Below, in pieces: positions 1 to 6,804 of a DNA stretch of 9,765 bases. Under the pieces are notes generated by a model. It was not told the DNA's origin. It ran no database searches and was given only the letters and a program-made list of their open reading frames with translations. The stretch is from Candidatus Ancillula trichonymphae ImTpAt (GTDB taxonomy: Bacteria; Actinomycetota; Actinomycetes; Actinomycetales; Bifidobacteriaceae), in NCBI GenBank assembly GCA_000485475.1, contig AXYY01000087.1:1-9765 (forward strand). Direction: 5' to 3'. Positions within the stretch are counted from its first letter, which is position 1. Each line of letters opens with the position of its first letter. A program made the position numbers and the translations under genes.

Positions 1-1405
1 TGGTGCCGTGCTGAAATATCCTAAAGAAGTTGATGGCCAAACTGTTGATTATTCTGAAGTTCAAGATGTCAACGGACAAAAAGGTGTTGTTCATGCGGGT
101 GATGATATTATCAAAAAACTCAAGCACATATCAGTGGACAAATCCCGTGCAGTTGACGAATGAACAGGGGGATAATAATTATTCAGATGCTGAAATTTCG
201 CAGCCGAAGAGTGGTATTTTGCAGATACTCGCACTAAGAAGTAAGTCGTCGAAAGTGCAGGACGGTCAACAGCGCGAAAATTAGTGCGGAAGATGTCAAT
301 AACCGCTCGTTGATTCTAAAAGACTACAAAATTTCTGATGAGAACTACTCACTAGAACTGAACACAAAACTACTAGATAAAATTGTTCCTGGTGAAGAAA
401 ACAAAACAGCCACCATCAAGGTGAAGAATGAAACACTTCTAGATCGCGAAAATGTCAAAGTGAAGTTTATGCAGGGCGGCGAAGTTGTAGATGAAAAAAC
501 AATTCTTAAACTTTCCAGCGGGCAGTGCGTCGACATAACGGTTGATCTAAGGCAAATGAATATACATTTGCCTCTTCGCCACTACTTGAATTTGGTGACA
601 TAAAGTACGATGTTTTTGAACGAAACAAAATTCGCATACAAGCGGCTCTGAGGAACCTGAGTTCTGAGGTAATTGATGCAGTTCAGATTTATATTTACGA
701 TGCCGCACAAAACCGGATAACTAACTGCGAGCGCAGCAAATCAAAACTGGTTGTAGGTCAAACTACAACAGTTTCAATAGATGTTGATGTGCCAGAAACC
801 TGTTCAGTAAAAAGCATGAAGAGAATGGTGAACTTGTACAAACTGCGCGTTTATTACTGCAGACCAGGGGCGGTGCGCGCGGAAATTTTACTAGAAAGAG
901 ATGCACCTAGAAGTTATGTTTTAGAGGCAAGCGGCGAACCTATCGCACGCGCAGATTGCAGTTGCAAGGTAGTAAAACACCGGTTACTCAGCTGGAAGTG
1001 CAGAATAAAGTTAAACTTGAGGCGTTCTCAAATGCGAAGTTGTACAAAATTCCACGCCCAAATTGTCGAAACTCTTGCTGAAAAGGTCTGCGCTCGCAGA
1101 ATCTACAACTTCTGATAACGAAAATCCTGCATTTGACTTGAAACTCACTTCTTCAAATGACGCAGTTGTTGAGATCGGAAATGGTGTACTTGTCCCAAAA
1201 GGTAACGGAGATGCGGATTGTGCATGCGTTCATTTTTGCTAGTGGAACTCGATTGTCTAGTGGCGTAAATGCGGGCGGGCAAACTCTACTAGCTTCCGAA
1301 AACATCTTCAATACACTTACCAGCTTCGTTAATCAGCAGATCGACATTCCAGTTCATATTAGCGGACAACCGAGCGATGCGGGTGGAAGTTCCACTCCCG
1401 GAGGA

Positions 1406-1504
1406 CTAGCAAATACCGGGCTCTGGATTGTGCTACTCTTGTTAATGCTGGCCATTTTCACACTTGCGCGCACATTCTTCAAGGTGAGAAACTGTGCCCG
1501 AAAC
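1406..1504 (+). other. Cell-wall sorting signal: LANTG, membrane helix, basic tail
   Basis: A Gly/Ser/Pro-rich linker (SDAGGSSTPGG) leads into LANTG, then about 18 hydrophobic residues, then a short tail with K, R and R. This is the standard three-part layout of a sortase substrate. The LAxTG form, rather than LPxTG, is typical of class E sortases in actinobacteria. The segment is itself open, although the upstream gene is broken. Confidence 0.75.
1480..1496 (+). promoter_or_regulatory. Ribosome binding site and GTG start of the YwaF-like gene
   Basis: AAGGTGAG lies at 1480-1487, six bases before GTG at 1494, inside the end of the preceding surface-protein frame. It fixes the start of the membrane-protein gene at 1494 and shows the two genes were once translationally coupled, with a 14-base overlap. 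Confidence 0.6.
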
Positions 1505-2199
1505 TGACTTTGTACCTTTTTCAACCTCGCACGTTGCCGCAATAGTTTTAACAATTCTTGCAGTTGTCTTATCGTATTTTTTAACAACTAGAAACAAAAC
1601 TGCGGCGAATTCACTTCAACTGGATATTAACACTAATCTTCATCGGAACTCATATTGCATTTGTTGCCTACTGCTTGTGCAAGTGGATTAACAGGACTAG
1701 AATATCTACTACCGCTGCACACCCTGCGAGCTCGCGATGTTTCCTACTAGTGTACATTGCCTGCTCGAAAGTAAACCGCAAATCCAAAAATACATCACAT
1801 ATATTTTGTATTACTGGTTGTTGCTCGGAGGAATTGTTTCACTTTTCATGCCGGATACTTTTGGTTTTGGATTTCCACATTTTATATTCATCCAGACCTT
1901 TATTTACCATGGACTACAACTCATCATCGGTTTGCAGATTACAGCGGCGCGGAAATTCTAACTGCCTCCGATTTCAATATTGGTTGCATATCTTGCAATT
2001 GTACTTGTTGCTTCAGTTGCCGCACTTGTTGATAATAAGATTGATGGAGCCAACAACTAACTACATGTTCTTAAGCAAAGATGTTGAAGGGGTTTTCTCG
2101 TTCATAAACGCATACGAGTTAGACTACTGATCGTGTCCGCATGTGTACCAAGTAGCGTTCTACGTCTTGTATTTGTGCCACTACCTGGTAGTCTCATGA
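1494..2199 (+). pseudogene. YwaF/TIGR02206-type integral membrane protein, frameshifted
   Basis: Successive frames give one recognisable polytopic membrane protein of about 230 residues. The start is VPETDFVPFSTSHVAAIVLT (1494 onward). Next come a helix around FNWILTLIFIGTHIAFVAYC (about 1610-1670), the motif SGLTGLEYLLPLHT (about 1680-1723) continuing as CELAMF, and GGIVSLFMPDTFGFGFPHF with FIYHGLQLIIGLQIT (about 1830-1945). A final part has NNYMFL and AFYVLYLCHYLVV. The LPLHxC and PDxxGFGFPHF...HG patterns fit the TIGR02206/YwaF family, whose function is unknown. There are at least five frame changes and a TGA at 2128-2130 where the family-like sequence continues in frame to a second TGA at 2197-2199. 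The product is almost certainly dead. Family assignment is by motif memory. Confidence 0.7.
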
Positions 2200-2245
2200 A
2201 AAGTCGCAGTGCAAAACTTAAAACTGTGTTATAACGTACCTGTGA

Positions 2246-2386
2246 ATGAGGGTCATTTATCTTGATGAAGTTGCTCGTCATGTTGGTCTTACTCGTAAAA
2301 GGAGTGTGGTTTGCTGAGGAAAACTCCGTATCACACTATATCATAGAGTTGTGGCCGATATGGATAATGTGTGCATGGTGGTATGA
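2246..2386 (+). pseudogene. Possible LacI-type helix-turn-helix remnant
   Basis: From ATG 2246, frame 2 reads MRVIYLDEVARHVGLTRKRS, then VVC, a TGA at 2315-2317, then GKLRIT...HRVVADMDNV up to a TGA at 2384-2386. The pattern LDEVAR-x-x-GL-T...V-x-x-GK...RVxxxM resembles the N-terminal DNA-binding domain of LacI-family repressors, with one residue fewer in the turn. No effector-binding domain follows, so at most this is a stump. Another frame across the same bases (ATG at about 2274) gives a hydrophobic 40-odd residue peptide, which I regard as chance. Confidence 0.35.
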
Positions 2387-2482
2387 AATTATACAAGTTT
2401 AGCAGTGCTGGAATGAACGAGTACCCCAATTTTTCAGGTGATTTTTCAGTAACCATTGCTCCATCTTCGAAAATGCTAGTAA
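2387..2482. other. Intergenic debris with no supportable gene
   Basis: Together with 2200-2245 and 2687-2760 this makes up the non-coding remainder between the broken plus-strand genes and the convergent helicase. I see short coding-like scraps but no RNA gene, no repeat and no convincing terminator for the helicase, whose stop is at 2761-2763. Confidence 0.4.
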
Positions 2483-2686
2483 GTATCAACTCTTCACCCC
2501 CTCAAATCTGCAGTTGATGAGTGGAAATACTGCGATATAAAACAGGTTGAAGGAAGTTGTTTGTTCACAGCCCAAAATGCGGGTCAAGACTGCAGGCCAT
2601 TCAAAACTGATCAGTACAAAAATACTGGAGAGAACTGCTTTCCTGATTTTGCGCCAACTTCAACAGAGCGTTTTGTAATGCAGTAG
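2483..2686 (+). pseudogene. C-terminal fragment of an unidentified cysteine-containing protein
   Basis: Frame 2 is open from 2483 to TAG 2684-2686. The part from 2513 looks like real protein: VDEWKYCDIKQVEGSCLFTA, then a stretch with two more cysteines ending in PTSTERFVMQ. A neighbouring frame just upstream (CSIFENASKYQLFTPSNLQ, about 2459-2515) joins it sensibly across a one-base shift, suggesting a longer protein of which about 75 residues remain. Four to five cysteines in about 75 residues would suit a secreted, disulfide-bonded protein. I do not recognise the family. No start codon or ribosome binding site belongs to it. Confidence 0.35.
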
Positions 2687-2760
2687 TAATTGTTCTTAAA
2701 GTACTAAGATGGCCGACTCACTAGTGTAGTGCTAAAGATGGAATAGAAGTGGCAGTGCGC

Positions 2761-4293
2761 CTATTTGGCTGACCAGATCGTGTCCAGAAAGCGCGACCGC
2801 TGTCTTGTGTGCATACTTCCAGCAGCCTTCTGACGCGCAAAACTCATGAACAGGCGCTGTTTCGCTCGTGTAACACCAACATATAGAAGTCGCCGCTCCT
2901 CCTCAATGTCCTCTTGTGTGCGCGCCTTTGAGATTGGCATGTTTCCATCACTTAAACCGCAGAGGAAGACGCATGTGAACTCTAGCCCTTTTGTGCTGTG
3001 TAGCGATGCAAGTGTTACAGTATTTGTAGCGACTTCCTTAACTTCTTCACTTGGTGGTGAGTAGTCCACTTCGTTAATAAGGGCGTTCTTACTTTTCTTC
3101 AAAGTGTAACTAATCTTTCTGTTTTTAAACGAAGTCTCGAACACATCAAGTTGCACATTTATGCGCGTTAAGATTGCAAAATCACCTGGACGATACTGCC
3201 CAGATTTAATCAACTCCTCGATTTTTTGAACAACTGCTTGTGCTTCAGCCTGGTCATCGAAATACTCGTTGTATTCAACAGGGAACAACTTCGAGTTGTA
3301 GTTTTTTGCAGCGCTAATCAACTTGAGTGGTGGAAAACTACCAGGTCCCCGTAACTTCAAGATGTTGTTTGCGAGTCCGACGATTGGATCAGTTGAACGG
3401 TAGTCTCGTATTAGTTCAATTCGCTGGACTGCTGAATCACCTGCGCGTTTTGCTTTGTATTTGCGCTCAAAATCTAGTAGATATTTAGGGTTCGCGCCCG
3501 TAAACGAGTAGATAGTTTGACTAGGATCACCAACAACGCACACTTCACGAGAAGTGCTAAGCCAACAATTGAGCAAGCTTTGTGCGAGCGGTGACACATC
3601 CTGATATTCGTCGACAATTATGTGTTTATACATCTCGCGGATTTCTTTAGCAACTGCTTTTCTCGTTGAGATCATGTGAATCATCACCAGTATAATGTCC
3701 TCAAAATCCACAAATCCTCGCCTAGACTTGATGTTGTCATACTCTTCATATAATTTGGCAACTATTCTGATTGGTAAATGTTCTGGGAAAATGCGATTCA
3801 TATTTTTAACCATATCTTCATACTCCGCAGTGGAAATGAGGCTGACTTTGGCAAAACTGATCTCGTCTGATATGAACCGCGCATCAGCTTGATTTATTTC
3901 AACTTGGTGCACCTTTGCAGCATCGTAAATATGCACCAACTTGTTCGTTTCCAGTTTCGGCGGGAGTGTTCCAACTACTTTTGGCCAGAATAACTGCATC
4001 TGTTTGAGTGCGGCCGCATGAAATGTGTACACGTTCACACCTGAAATTCCGAGCAACTCCAACCGCTCTTGCATTTCACGCGCAGCCTTTGAGGTGAAAG
4101 TTACTGCCAGAACCTCATTTGGTTTCCAGCCACCCGCGTGACAGCCGTAGGCAATCCGGTGCGTGATTGTGCGGGTTTTCCCAGTTCCCGCACCCGCGAC
4201 GATGATAACTGGCCCCTCAACTGTTTGCGCTGCTTGTCTCTGCTCTGGATCCAAAAAGTCCAGAATACCTGCAACATCGGATTTCTGCTTCAC
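2761..4293 (-). CDS. uvrD2: UvrD2-type superfamily 1 DNA helicase, short form
   Basis: A 510-residue ATP-dependent 3'-5' DNA translocase/helicase of the UvrD/PcrA/Rep group. The motifs are in order: Q-motif region LDPEQRQA (14-21), Walker A AGAGTGKT (33-40), motif Ia VTFTSKAAREMQERL (64-78), Walker B VDEYQD (227-232), motif III VVGDPSQTIYSFTGA (253-267), motif IV RDYRST (296-301), motif V LHSTKGLEF (431-439) and motif VI EERRLLYVGVTRAK (465-478). The stretch TFHAAALKQMQLFWP (90-104) is characteristic of actinobacterial UvrD2 rather than UvrD1/PcrA. Mycobacterial UvrD2 is about 700 residues, with a four-cysteine module and an HRDC domain; both are absent here, the protein ending soon after motif VI. 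All catalytic motifs are present, so it is probably active in DNA repair or replication-fork processing. The start is GTG at 4293, chosen because a TATAAT box ends seven bases upstream. It lies downstream of the transporter on the same strand but beyond a terminator, so it is transcribed separately. Confidence 0.9.
   Translation of the reverse strand: MKQKSDVAGILDFLDPEQRQAAQTVEGPVIIVAGAGTGKTRTITHRIAYGCHAGGWKPNEVLAVTFTSKAAREMQERLELLGISGVNVYTFHAAALKQMQLFWPKVVGTLPPKLETNKLVHIYDAAKVHQVEINQADARFISDEISFAKVSLISTAEYEDMVKNMNRIFPEHLPIRIVAKLYEEYDNIKSRRGFVDFEDIILVMIHMISTRKAVAKEIREMYKHIIVDEYQDVSPLAQSLLNCWLSTSREVCVVGDPSQTIYSFTGANPKYLLDFERKYKAKRAGDSAVQRIELIRDYRSTDPIVGLANNILKLRGPGSFPPLKLISAAKNYNSKLFPVEYNEYFDDQAEAQAVVQKIEELIKSGQYRPGDFAILTRINVQLDVFETSFKNRKISYTLKKSKNALINEVDYSPPSEEVKEVATNTVTLASLHSTKGLEFTCVFLCGLSDGNMPISKARTQEDIEEERRLLYVGVTRAKQRLFMSFARQKAAGSMHTRQRSRFLDTIWSAK
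4024..4045 (+). repeat. 22-bp inverted repeat, arm inside the helicase gene
   Basis: These 22 bases are the exact reverse complement of 4323-4344. Here they encode, on the minus strand, SGVNVYT (residues 84-90) of the helicase. The arm itself contains GTGTACAC and GTTCA-CACC-TGAA symmetry. The partner arm lies just upstream of the same gene. Confidence 0.85.
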
Positions 4294-4299
4294 AAGTTT

Positions 4300-4327
4300 A
4301 TTATATCACAACTGAAGATTTGTTCAG
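4300..4327 (-). promoter_or_regulatory. Helicase promoter with -10 box next to the GTG start
   Basis: On the minus strand TATAAT (4305-4300) is followed by AAACTT and then the GTG start at 4293. With that spacing, transcription would begin at or within a base or two of the start codon, giving a leaderless mRNA; no Shine-Dalgarno sequence fits between. The -35 is weak: CTGAAC (4327-4322), 16 bases upstream, matches the consensus at three positions. It overlaps one arm of the 22-bp inverted repeat. Confidence 0.6.
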
Positions 4328-4344
4328 GTGTGAACGTGTACACA
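4323..4344 (-). repeat. 22-bp inverted repeat, arm upstream of the helicase
   Basis: This is the partner of 4024-4045, in opposite orientation and identical over 22 bases. The two arms enclose 277 bases holding the helicase -10 box, start codon, Walker A motif and first ~83 codons. Because the internal arm is protein-coding, the outer one looks like a copy of the coding sequence in non-coding DNA. It may be a recombination scar, an invertible site or an operator. Confidence 0.85.
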
Positions 4345-4351
4345 ATGTGAA

Positions 4352-4381
4352 TAACTAAAACACTAGCGAAAATGCCGCTAG
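4352..4381 (-). terminator. Hairpin terminator of the trmH-like/MATE operon
   Basis: On the minus strand CTAGCG-GCATTTT-CGCTAG (4381-4363) forms a six-base-pair stem, extendable by two G-T pairs. The T-rich run TGTTTTAGTTAT follows. The left arm includes the TAG stop of the transporter (4380-4378). Its position fits a rho-independent terminator separating this operon from the helicase. Confidence 0.6.
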
Positions 4382-5730
4382 CAGTTATTTGTGCTGTGCT
4401 TGAGCCAGCGGTCTTTACGAAACCTGTAGAGCGAAAGAAGTGCTCGACTACCCAGAAAAACACCATCATATGTCGACATCAGGAGTAAGAAACCAAGTGG
4501 ATTTTTGGGCAGTAGTGGATCAAGCAAAAGTGTGGCCGATATGTAGAGCGCCGCCGAAACTACTGTCTGAAGTGCCATGAATTTAGTGTCTTTTGCTGCA
4601 ACTAAACAGCCATCAATAATAAACGCGAACGATGCGTACCAGAGAACGAAACTTCCCTCAAATATGCCACAAGTTATATATTTGTGTACTTCTGCATCTG
4701 GTGAAAAAATCGGTGGAACTGTAAAACTCATGACAATTCCAATGAGACCTAATACAATTCCCTGATGAAGACCGATTGAAATTGCGCGACCAAGAATAAG
4801 TTTTGCCTTGTCAAAGTTGCGCTTACCAATCTCCGCAGAAATGAGTGAGATAATTGATTCTGAAACTGAATCCAGAATCAGTATTGCAAAGTACCAGACA
4901 GAATCCACCGCCTGCAAACCTGCAACCGCTGGTGCGCCGTAAGATCCAACAAACATGGCGAGAAACGAAATTGCTGACCAAAGTGCAAGTGTTCGCAAAA
5001 ATATCGGAATGCCCTCGAGAACGGAACTAAACATTGTGCGTCCGTTCGGACGTTTCTTGGTCTTCGTTTTTAGCGCCATGCGGATAAGCGGAAAAACTAG
5101 TGCGGCCATCATCAAGTTCAAGGCGATTGCAGTTGCGAGCCCAGAACCGCAAATCCCCATGTGCCCAATTGTCAAGAAAGTGATGTTCAGCGGTACATTT
5201 ACAACAACGCCTCCGATTGAAACTACCAGTGGAATTTTCACGAGCTTGAAGCCGCGTAGAATTCCAGTTGCCGCCATAATTATCATGTTTGCAGGAAAAC
5301 CAAGAACGAGCGCGCGGATGTAGCTAACCGCACCCGCACTCACAACAGAATCCATATTGAAGAGCTTGACGATTTCTGGTGCAGACAAGTATGTCAAGAG
5401 CGCTGTAATCGTGCCTAGCAACGCAGCCAACCAAACGTTGTTCAGCCCGATGTGCAGACCACTTTTTTTGTTTCCATCTGCAAACGCCCGCGAAACAGAA
5501 GCGTTCGTTATAACAACTATGAAGATAAATATACCAACTATTGCACCGCAGACATTAGTACCCACAGTTAGAGCTGCCAAATCTTGTGTTGTCAAAATAT
5601 GCCCAACCACGATTGTGTCTGCCGTGAGCATCACAGGTTCAATAATCATCTGACCAAAAATTGGTAGTGCTAATGATAAAATTTGTCTATCAAGTTTCTT
5701 ATTTTCGTGTTGTTCTATATTACTCTTCAT
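4378..5730 (-). CDS. DinF-like MATE family efflux transporter
   Basis: A 450-residue polytopic membrane protein, the usual size for MATE transporters, which export drugs or cationic compounds in exchange for H+ or Na+. It shows two similar halves of about six helices each. The first half starts with LDRQILSLALPIFGQMIIEP (13-32), followed by DTIVVGHI (38-45), ILRGFKLVKIP (157-167) and GICGSGLATAIA (192-203). A basic cytoplasmic loop (KTKTKKRPNGR, 221-231) precedes the second half, with AEIGKRNFDKAK (299-310). The N-terminal pattern is closest to the DinF branch common in actinobacteria. ATG 5730 is preceded by AGAGGT at good distance (5739-5734), and the upstream methyltransferase stop is only nine bases away, so the two are co-transcribed. 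The frame is intact with no missing segment. The substrate cannot be told from sequence. Confidence 0.9.
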   Translation of the reverse strand: MKSNIEQHENKKLDRQILSLALPIFGQMIIEPVMLTADTIVVGHILTTQDLAALTVGTNVCGAIVGIFIFIVVITNASVSRAFADGNKKSGLHIGLNNVWLAALLGTITALLTYLSAPEIVKLFNMDSVVSAGAVSYIRALVLGFPANMIIMAATGILRGFKLVKIPLVVSIGGVVVNVPLNITFLTIGHMGICGSGLATAIALNLMMAALVFPLIRMALKTKTKKRPNGRTMFSSVLEGIPIFLRTLALWSAISFLAMFVGSYGAPAVAGLQAVDSVWYFAILILDSVSESIISLISAEIGKRNFDKAKLILGRAISIGLHQGIVLGLIGIVMSFTVPPIFSPDAEVHKYITCGIFEGSFVLWYASFAFIIDGCLVAAKDTKFMALQTVVSAALYISATLLLDPLLPKNPLGFLLLMSTYDGVFLGSRALLSLYRFRKDRWLKHSTNNC

Positions 5731-5733
5731 TTT

Positions 5734-5740
5734 TACCTCT
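5734..5740 (-). promoter_or_regulatory. Ribosome binding site of the MATE gene
   Basis: AAGAGGT on the minus strand lies four bases before ATG 5730 and overlaps the last base of the methyltransferase stop codon. It supports ATG 5730 as the start and coupling to the upstream gene. Confidence 0.65.
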
Positions 5741-6549
5741 TACTGTCTCATATAAACAACTGTCTCATATAAACAAATGTGTACCGCGCCCGCCAAATTC
5801 AAGCTCTCAACTACACCAGGCATGGTAATTACAACGCAAGAATCTGCTAAGTCAACTTCACTTTTCTCAAGTCCGTGCGCCTCGCTGCCAAAAATCCAGG
5901 CGGTAGGTTTTTGCAACACCTGAGCAATTTCAGGACTCCCTAGTGTGTGAACAGGAACTTTTTCAGAGCCTCGAATATCCGCACAAACTGTGTAATATCC
6001 AAGCTTCTTGACATAATCAACTGCCTCCTCCAAACTTGAAGTGTTCAAAATGGGCACCTGAAAAACTGCACCTACACTTGCACGAATCACCTTCGGACTC
6101 CAGTGGTCAACGCAGTCACCTGCAAAAATAACTACACTTGCACCAAATGCAGCGGCCGCACGAACAATAGCACCTGCATTGCCAGGATCTGAAATTCTTG
6201 AGCAGATTACCGCCAGGTCGCCCGTTTCTGCGTGTTGTAGACTCTGCGGCATTTTAACAACTGCAATGATCGACATCGCATTTTTGGAAATCTTGTCCAT
6301 AATTGCCGGCGTTGCAGTATCCACCTGAATGTGCTTTTTTTGGGCAACTTTCAGCACATCGCGAATGCGCAAGTTCAGCTCATCATCTTGCACAATTACG
6401 CACTCTACTGCCCCCGAATGCAACTTGATGGCTTGCTCAACCGCATTTACCCCCTCAACGAGGACGCGCCTAGACTTCTCCCGCACCTTCTTTTGTTCAA
6501 GTGTGTGATAACCTCTGATTTTTTCAGCGTTGGCGTTAGTAAAATACAT
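5740..6549 (-). CDS. TrmH/SpoU-family RNA 2'-O-ribose methyltransferase
   Basis: A 269-residue SPOUT-class enzyme that transfers a methyl group from S-adenosylmethionine to a ribose 2'-OH in rRNA or tRNA. An N-terminal substrate-binding domain is marked by RRVLVEGVNAVEQAI (27-41). The trefoil-knot catalytic domain has motif 1 SDPGNAGAIVRAAAAFGA (120-137), motif 2 WIFGSEAHGL (218-227) and motif 3 MPGVVESLNLAGAVHICLYE (243-262), with the conserved Arg (130) and Glu/Ser/Leu/Asn in place. The size and N-terminus fit TsnR/RlmB-like 23S rRNA methyltransferases; the target base is not predictable. Start choice: ATG 6549 (MYFTNANAEK) suits the family best. ATG 6552 adjoins it. ATG 6591 would add 14 unrelated residues and lies upstream of the likely -10 box. 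It is the first gene of an operon with the MATE transporter. Its last six residues were altered by a 17-bp duplication. Confidence 0.88.
   Translation of the reverse strand: MYFTNANAEKIRGYHTLEQKKVREKSRRVLVEGVNAVEQAIKLHSGAVECVIVQDDELNLRIRDVLKVAQKKHIQVDTATPAIMDKISKNAMSIIAVVKMPQSLQHAETGDLAVICSRISDPGNAGAIVRAAAAFGASVVIFAGDCVDHWSPKVIRASVGAVFQVPILNTSSLEEAVDYVKKLGYYTVCADIRGSEKVPVHTLGSPEIAQVLQKPTAWIFGSEAHGLEKSEVDLADSCVVITMPGVVESLNLAGAVHICLYETVVYMRQ
5743..5776 (-). repeat. 17-bp perfect tandem duplication at the 3' end of the methyltransferase gene
   Basis: The minus strand reads TTGTTTATATGAGACAG twice in direct succession (5776-5760 and 5759-5743), followed by TAAGAGG. As 17 is not a multiple of three, the second copy is read in a new frame and supplies the present C-terminus VVYMRQ and stop. 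Removing one copy would give LYETVRGKNEE ending at a TAA inside the transporter start. Confidence 0.95.
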
Positions 6550-6559
6550 CATGCATGTT

Positions 6560-6588
6560 ATTATAACACATGTTGACGAAAATGAACG
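6560..6588 (-). promoter_or_regulatory. Promoter of the methyltransferase-MATE operon, -10 box next to the start
   Basis: TATAAT lies at 6565-6560 on the minus strand, followed by AACATGC and then two adjacent ATG codons (6552 and 6549). No Shine-Dalgarno sequence lies between. The predicted transcription start falls on or next to the first ATG, so the mRNA would be leaderless or nearly so. The -35 is poor (CGTTCA, 6588-6583, 17-base spacing). Confidence 0.55.
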
Positions 6589-6673
6589 CATGACATTGGC
6601 AAATTACAGGAGAATTTTGTAAAAATACTACTTCTAGCTGCTCAAAACTTTTGCCGCACAAACAGGTGTGAAC

Positions 6674-6702
6674 TTGACAATGTTGTCTACTTGTGGTATA
6701 AT
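6674..6702 (+). promoter_or_regulatory. Perfect-consensus sigma-70-type promoter
   Basis: TTGACA at 6674-6679, a spacer of exactly 17 bases, then TATAAT at 6697-6702. Transcription would begin near 6709 and run toward the SSB-like ORF at 6805, leaving an untranslated leader of about 95 bases. It diverges from the methyltransferase promoter. A full match to both hexamers with ideal spacing is uncommon and predicts strong constitutive expression unless repressed. Confidence 0.8.
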
Positions 6703-6804
6703 GGGGCTGCTGTGTGGGCATGTAGTATGCTTGTGGCTCGGGCTTGTGCGTTTGGCTATGCATTCAGGCTTGAAGGATTGCGAACAGCCAGAAAGTAGGG
6801 AGAC

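Larger units (their letters stand above)
2..1507 (+). pseudogene. Large LAxTG-anchored surface protein, 5' end outside the window, broken by several frameshifts
   Basis: Coding character runs through the whole stretch, but the frame changes repeatedly: frame 2 from base 2 to about 124, frame 3 to about 205, an uncertain switch, frame 1 from about 276 to 550, frame 3 from 546 to about 950, frame 1 to about 1060, another frame to about 1230, then frame 2 to the stop at 1505-1507. The first part (YQWTNPVQLTNEQGDNNYSD) resembles blades of sialidase/BNR-type propellers. Bases 310-545 (KTATIKVKNETLLDRENVKV) resemble a CARDB-like beta-sandwich, and a second similar domain follows at 552-810. The C-terminus is a sorting signal: LANTG at 1406-1420, a hydrophobic helix (IVLLLLMLAIFTLA) and a basic tail (KVRNCARN). 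LAxTG is the known class E sortase motif of actinobacteria. The inferred role is adhesion or a secreted, wall-attached enzyme. The many frameshifts make an intact product very unlikely. Domain names are by eye only. Confidence 0.75.

Noticed and set aside
2274..2402. Plus-strand frame starting MKLLVMLVLLVKGVWFA, resembling a signal peptide.
   Set aside because: It has no ribosome binding site and ends after about 43 codons. The overlapping frame carries a LacI-like helix-turn-helix pattern that explains the bases better.
4322..4335. GTTCA-GGTG-TGAAC palindrome upstream of the helicase as a possible SOS (LexA) box.
   Set aside because: The actinobacterial SOS box has the half-sites in the opposite order (GAAC-N4-GTTC). 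The palindrome is also part of the 22-bp repeat copied from coding sequence.
4955..5653. Plus-strand open frames of about 100 codons opposite the MATE gene, and similar ones opposite the helicase and methyltransferase.
   Set aside because: They mirror strongly coding minus-strand genes, lack ribosome binding sites and show no recognisable domains.
6536..6763. Minus-strand open frame of 75 codons upstream of the methyltransferase, rich in Gln, His and Pro.
   Set aside because: It lies over the divergent promoter region, overlaps the methyltransferase start in another frame, has no ribosome binding site and shows no family pattern.
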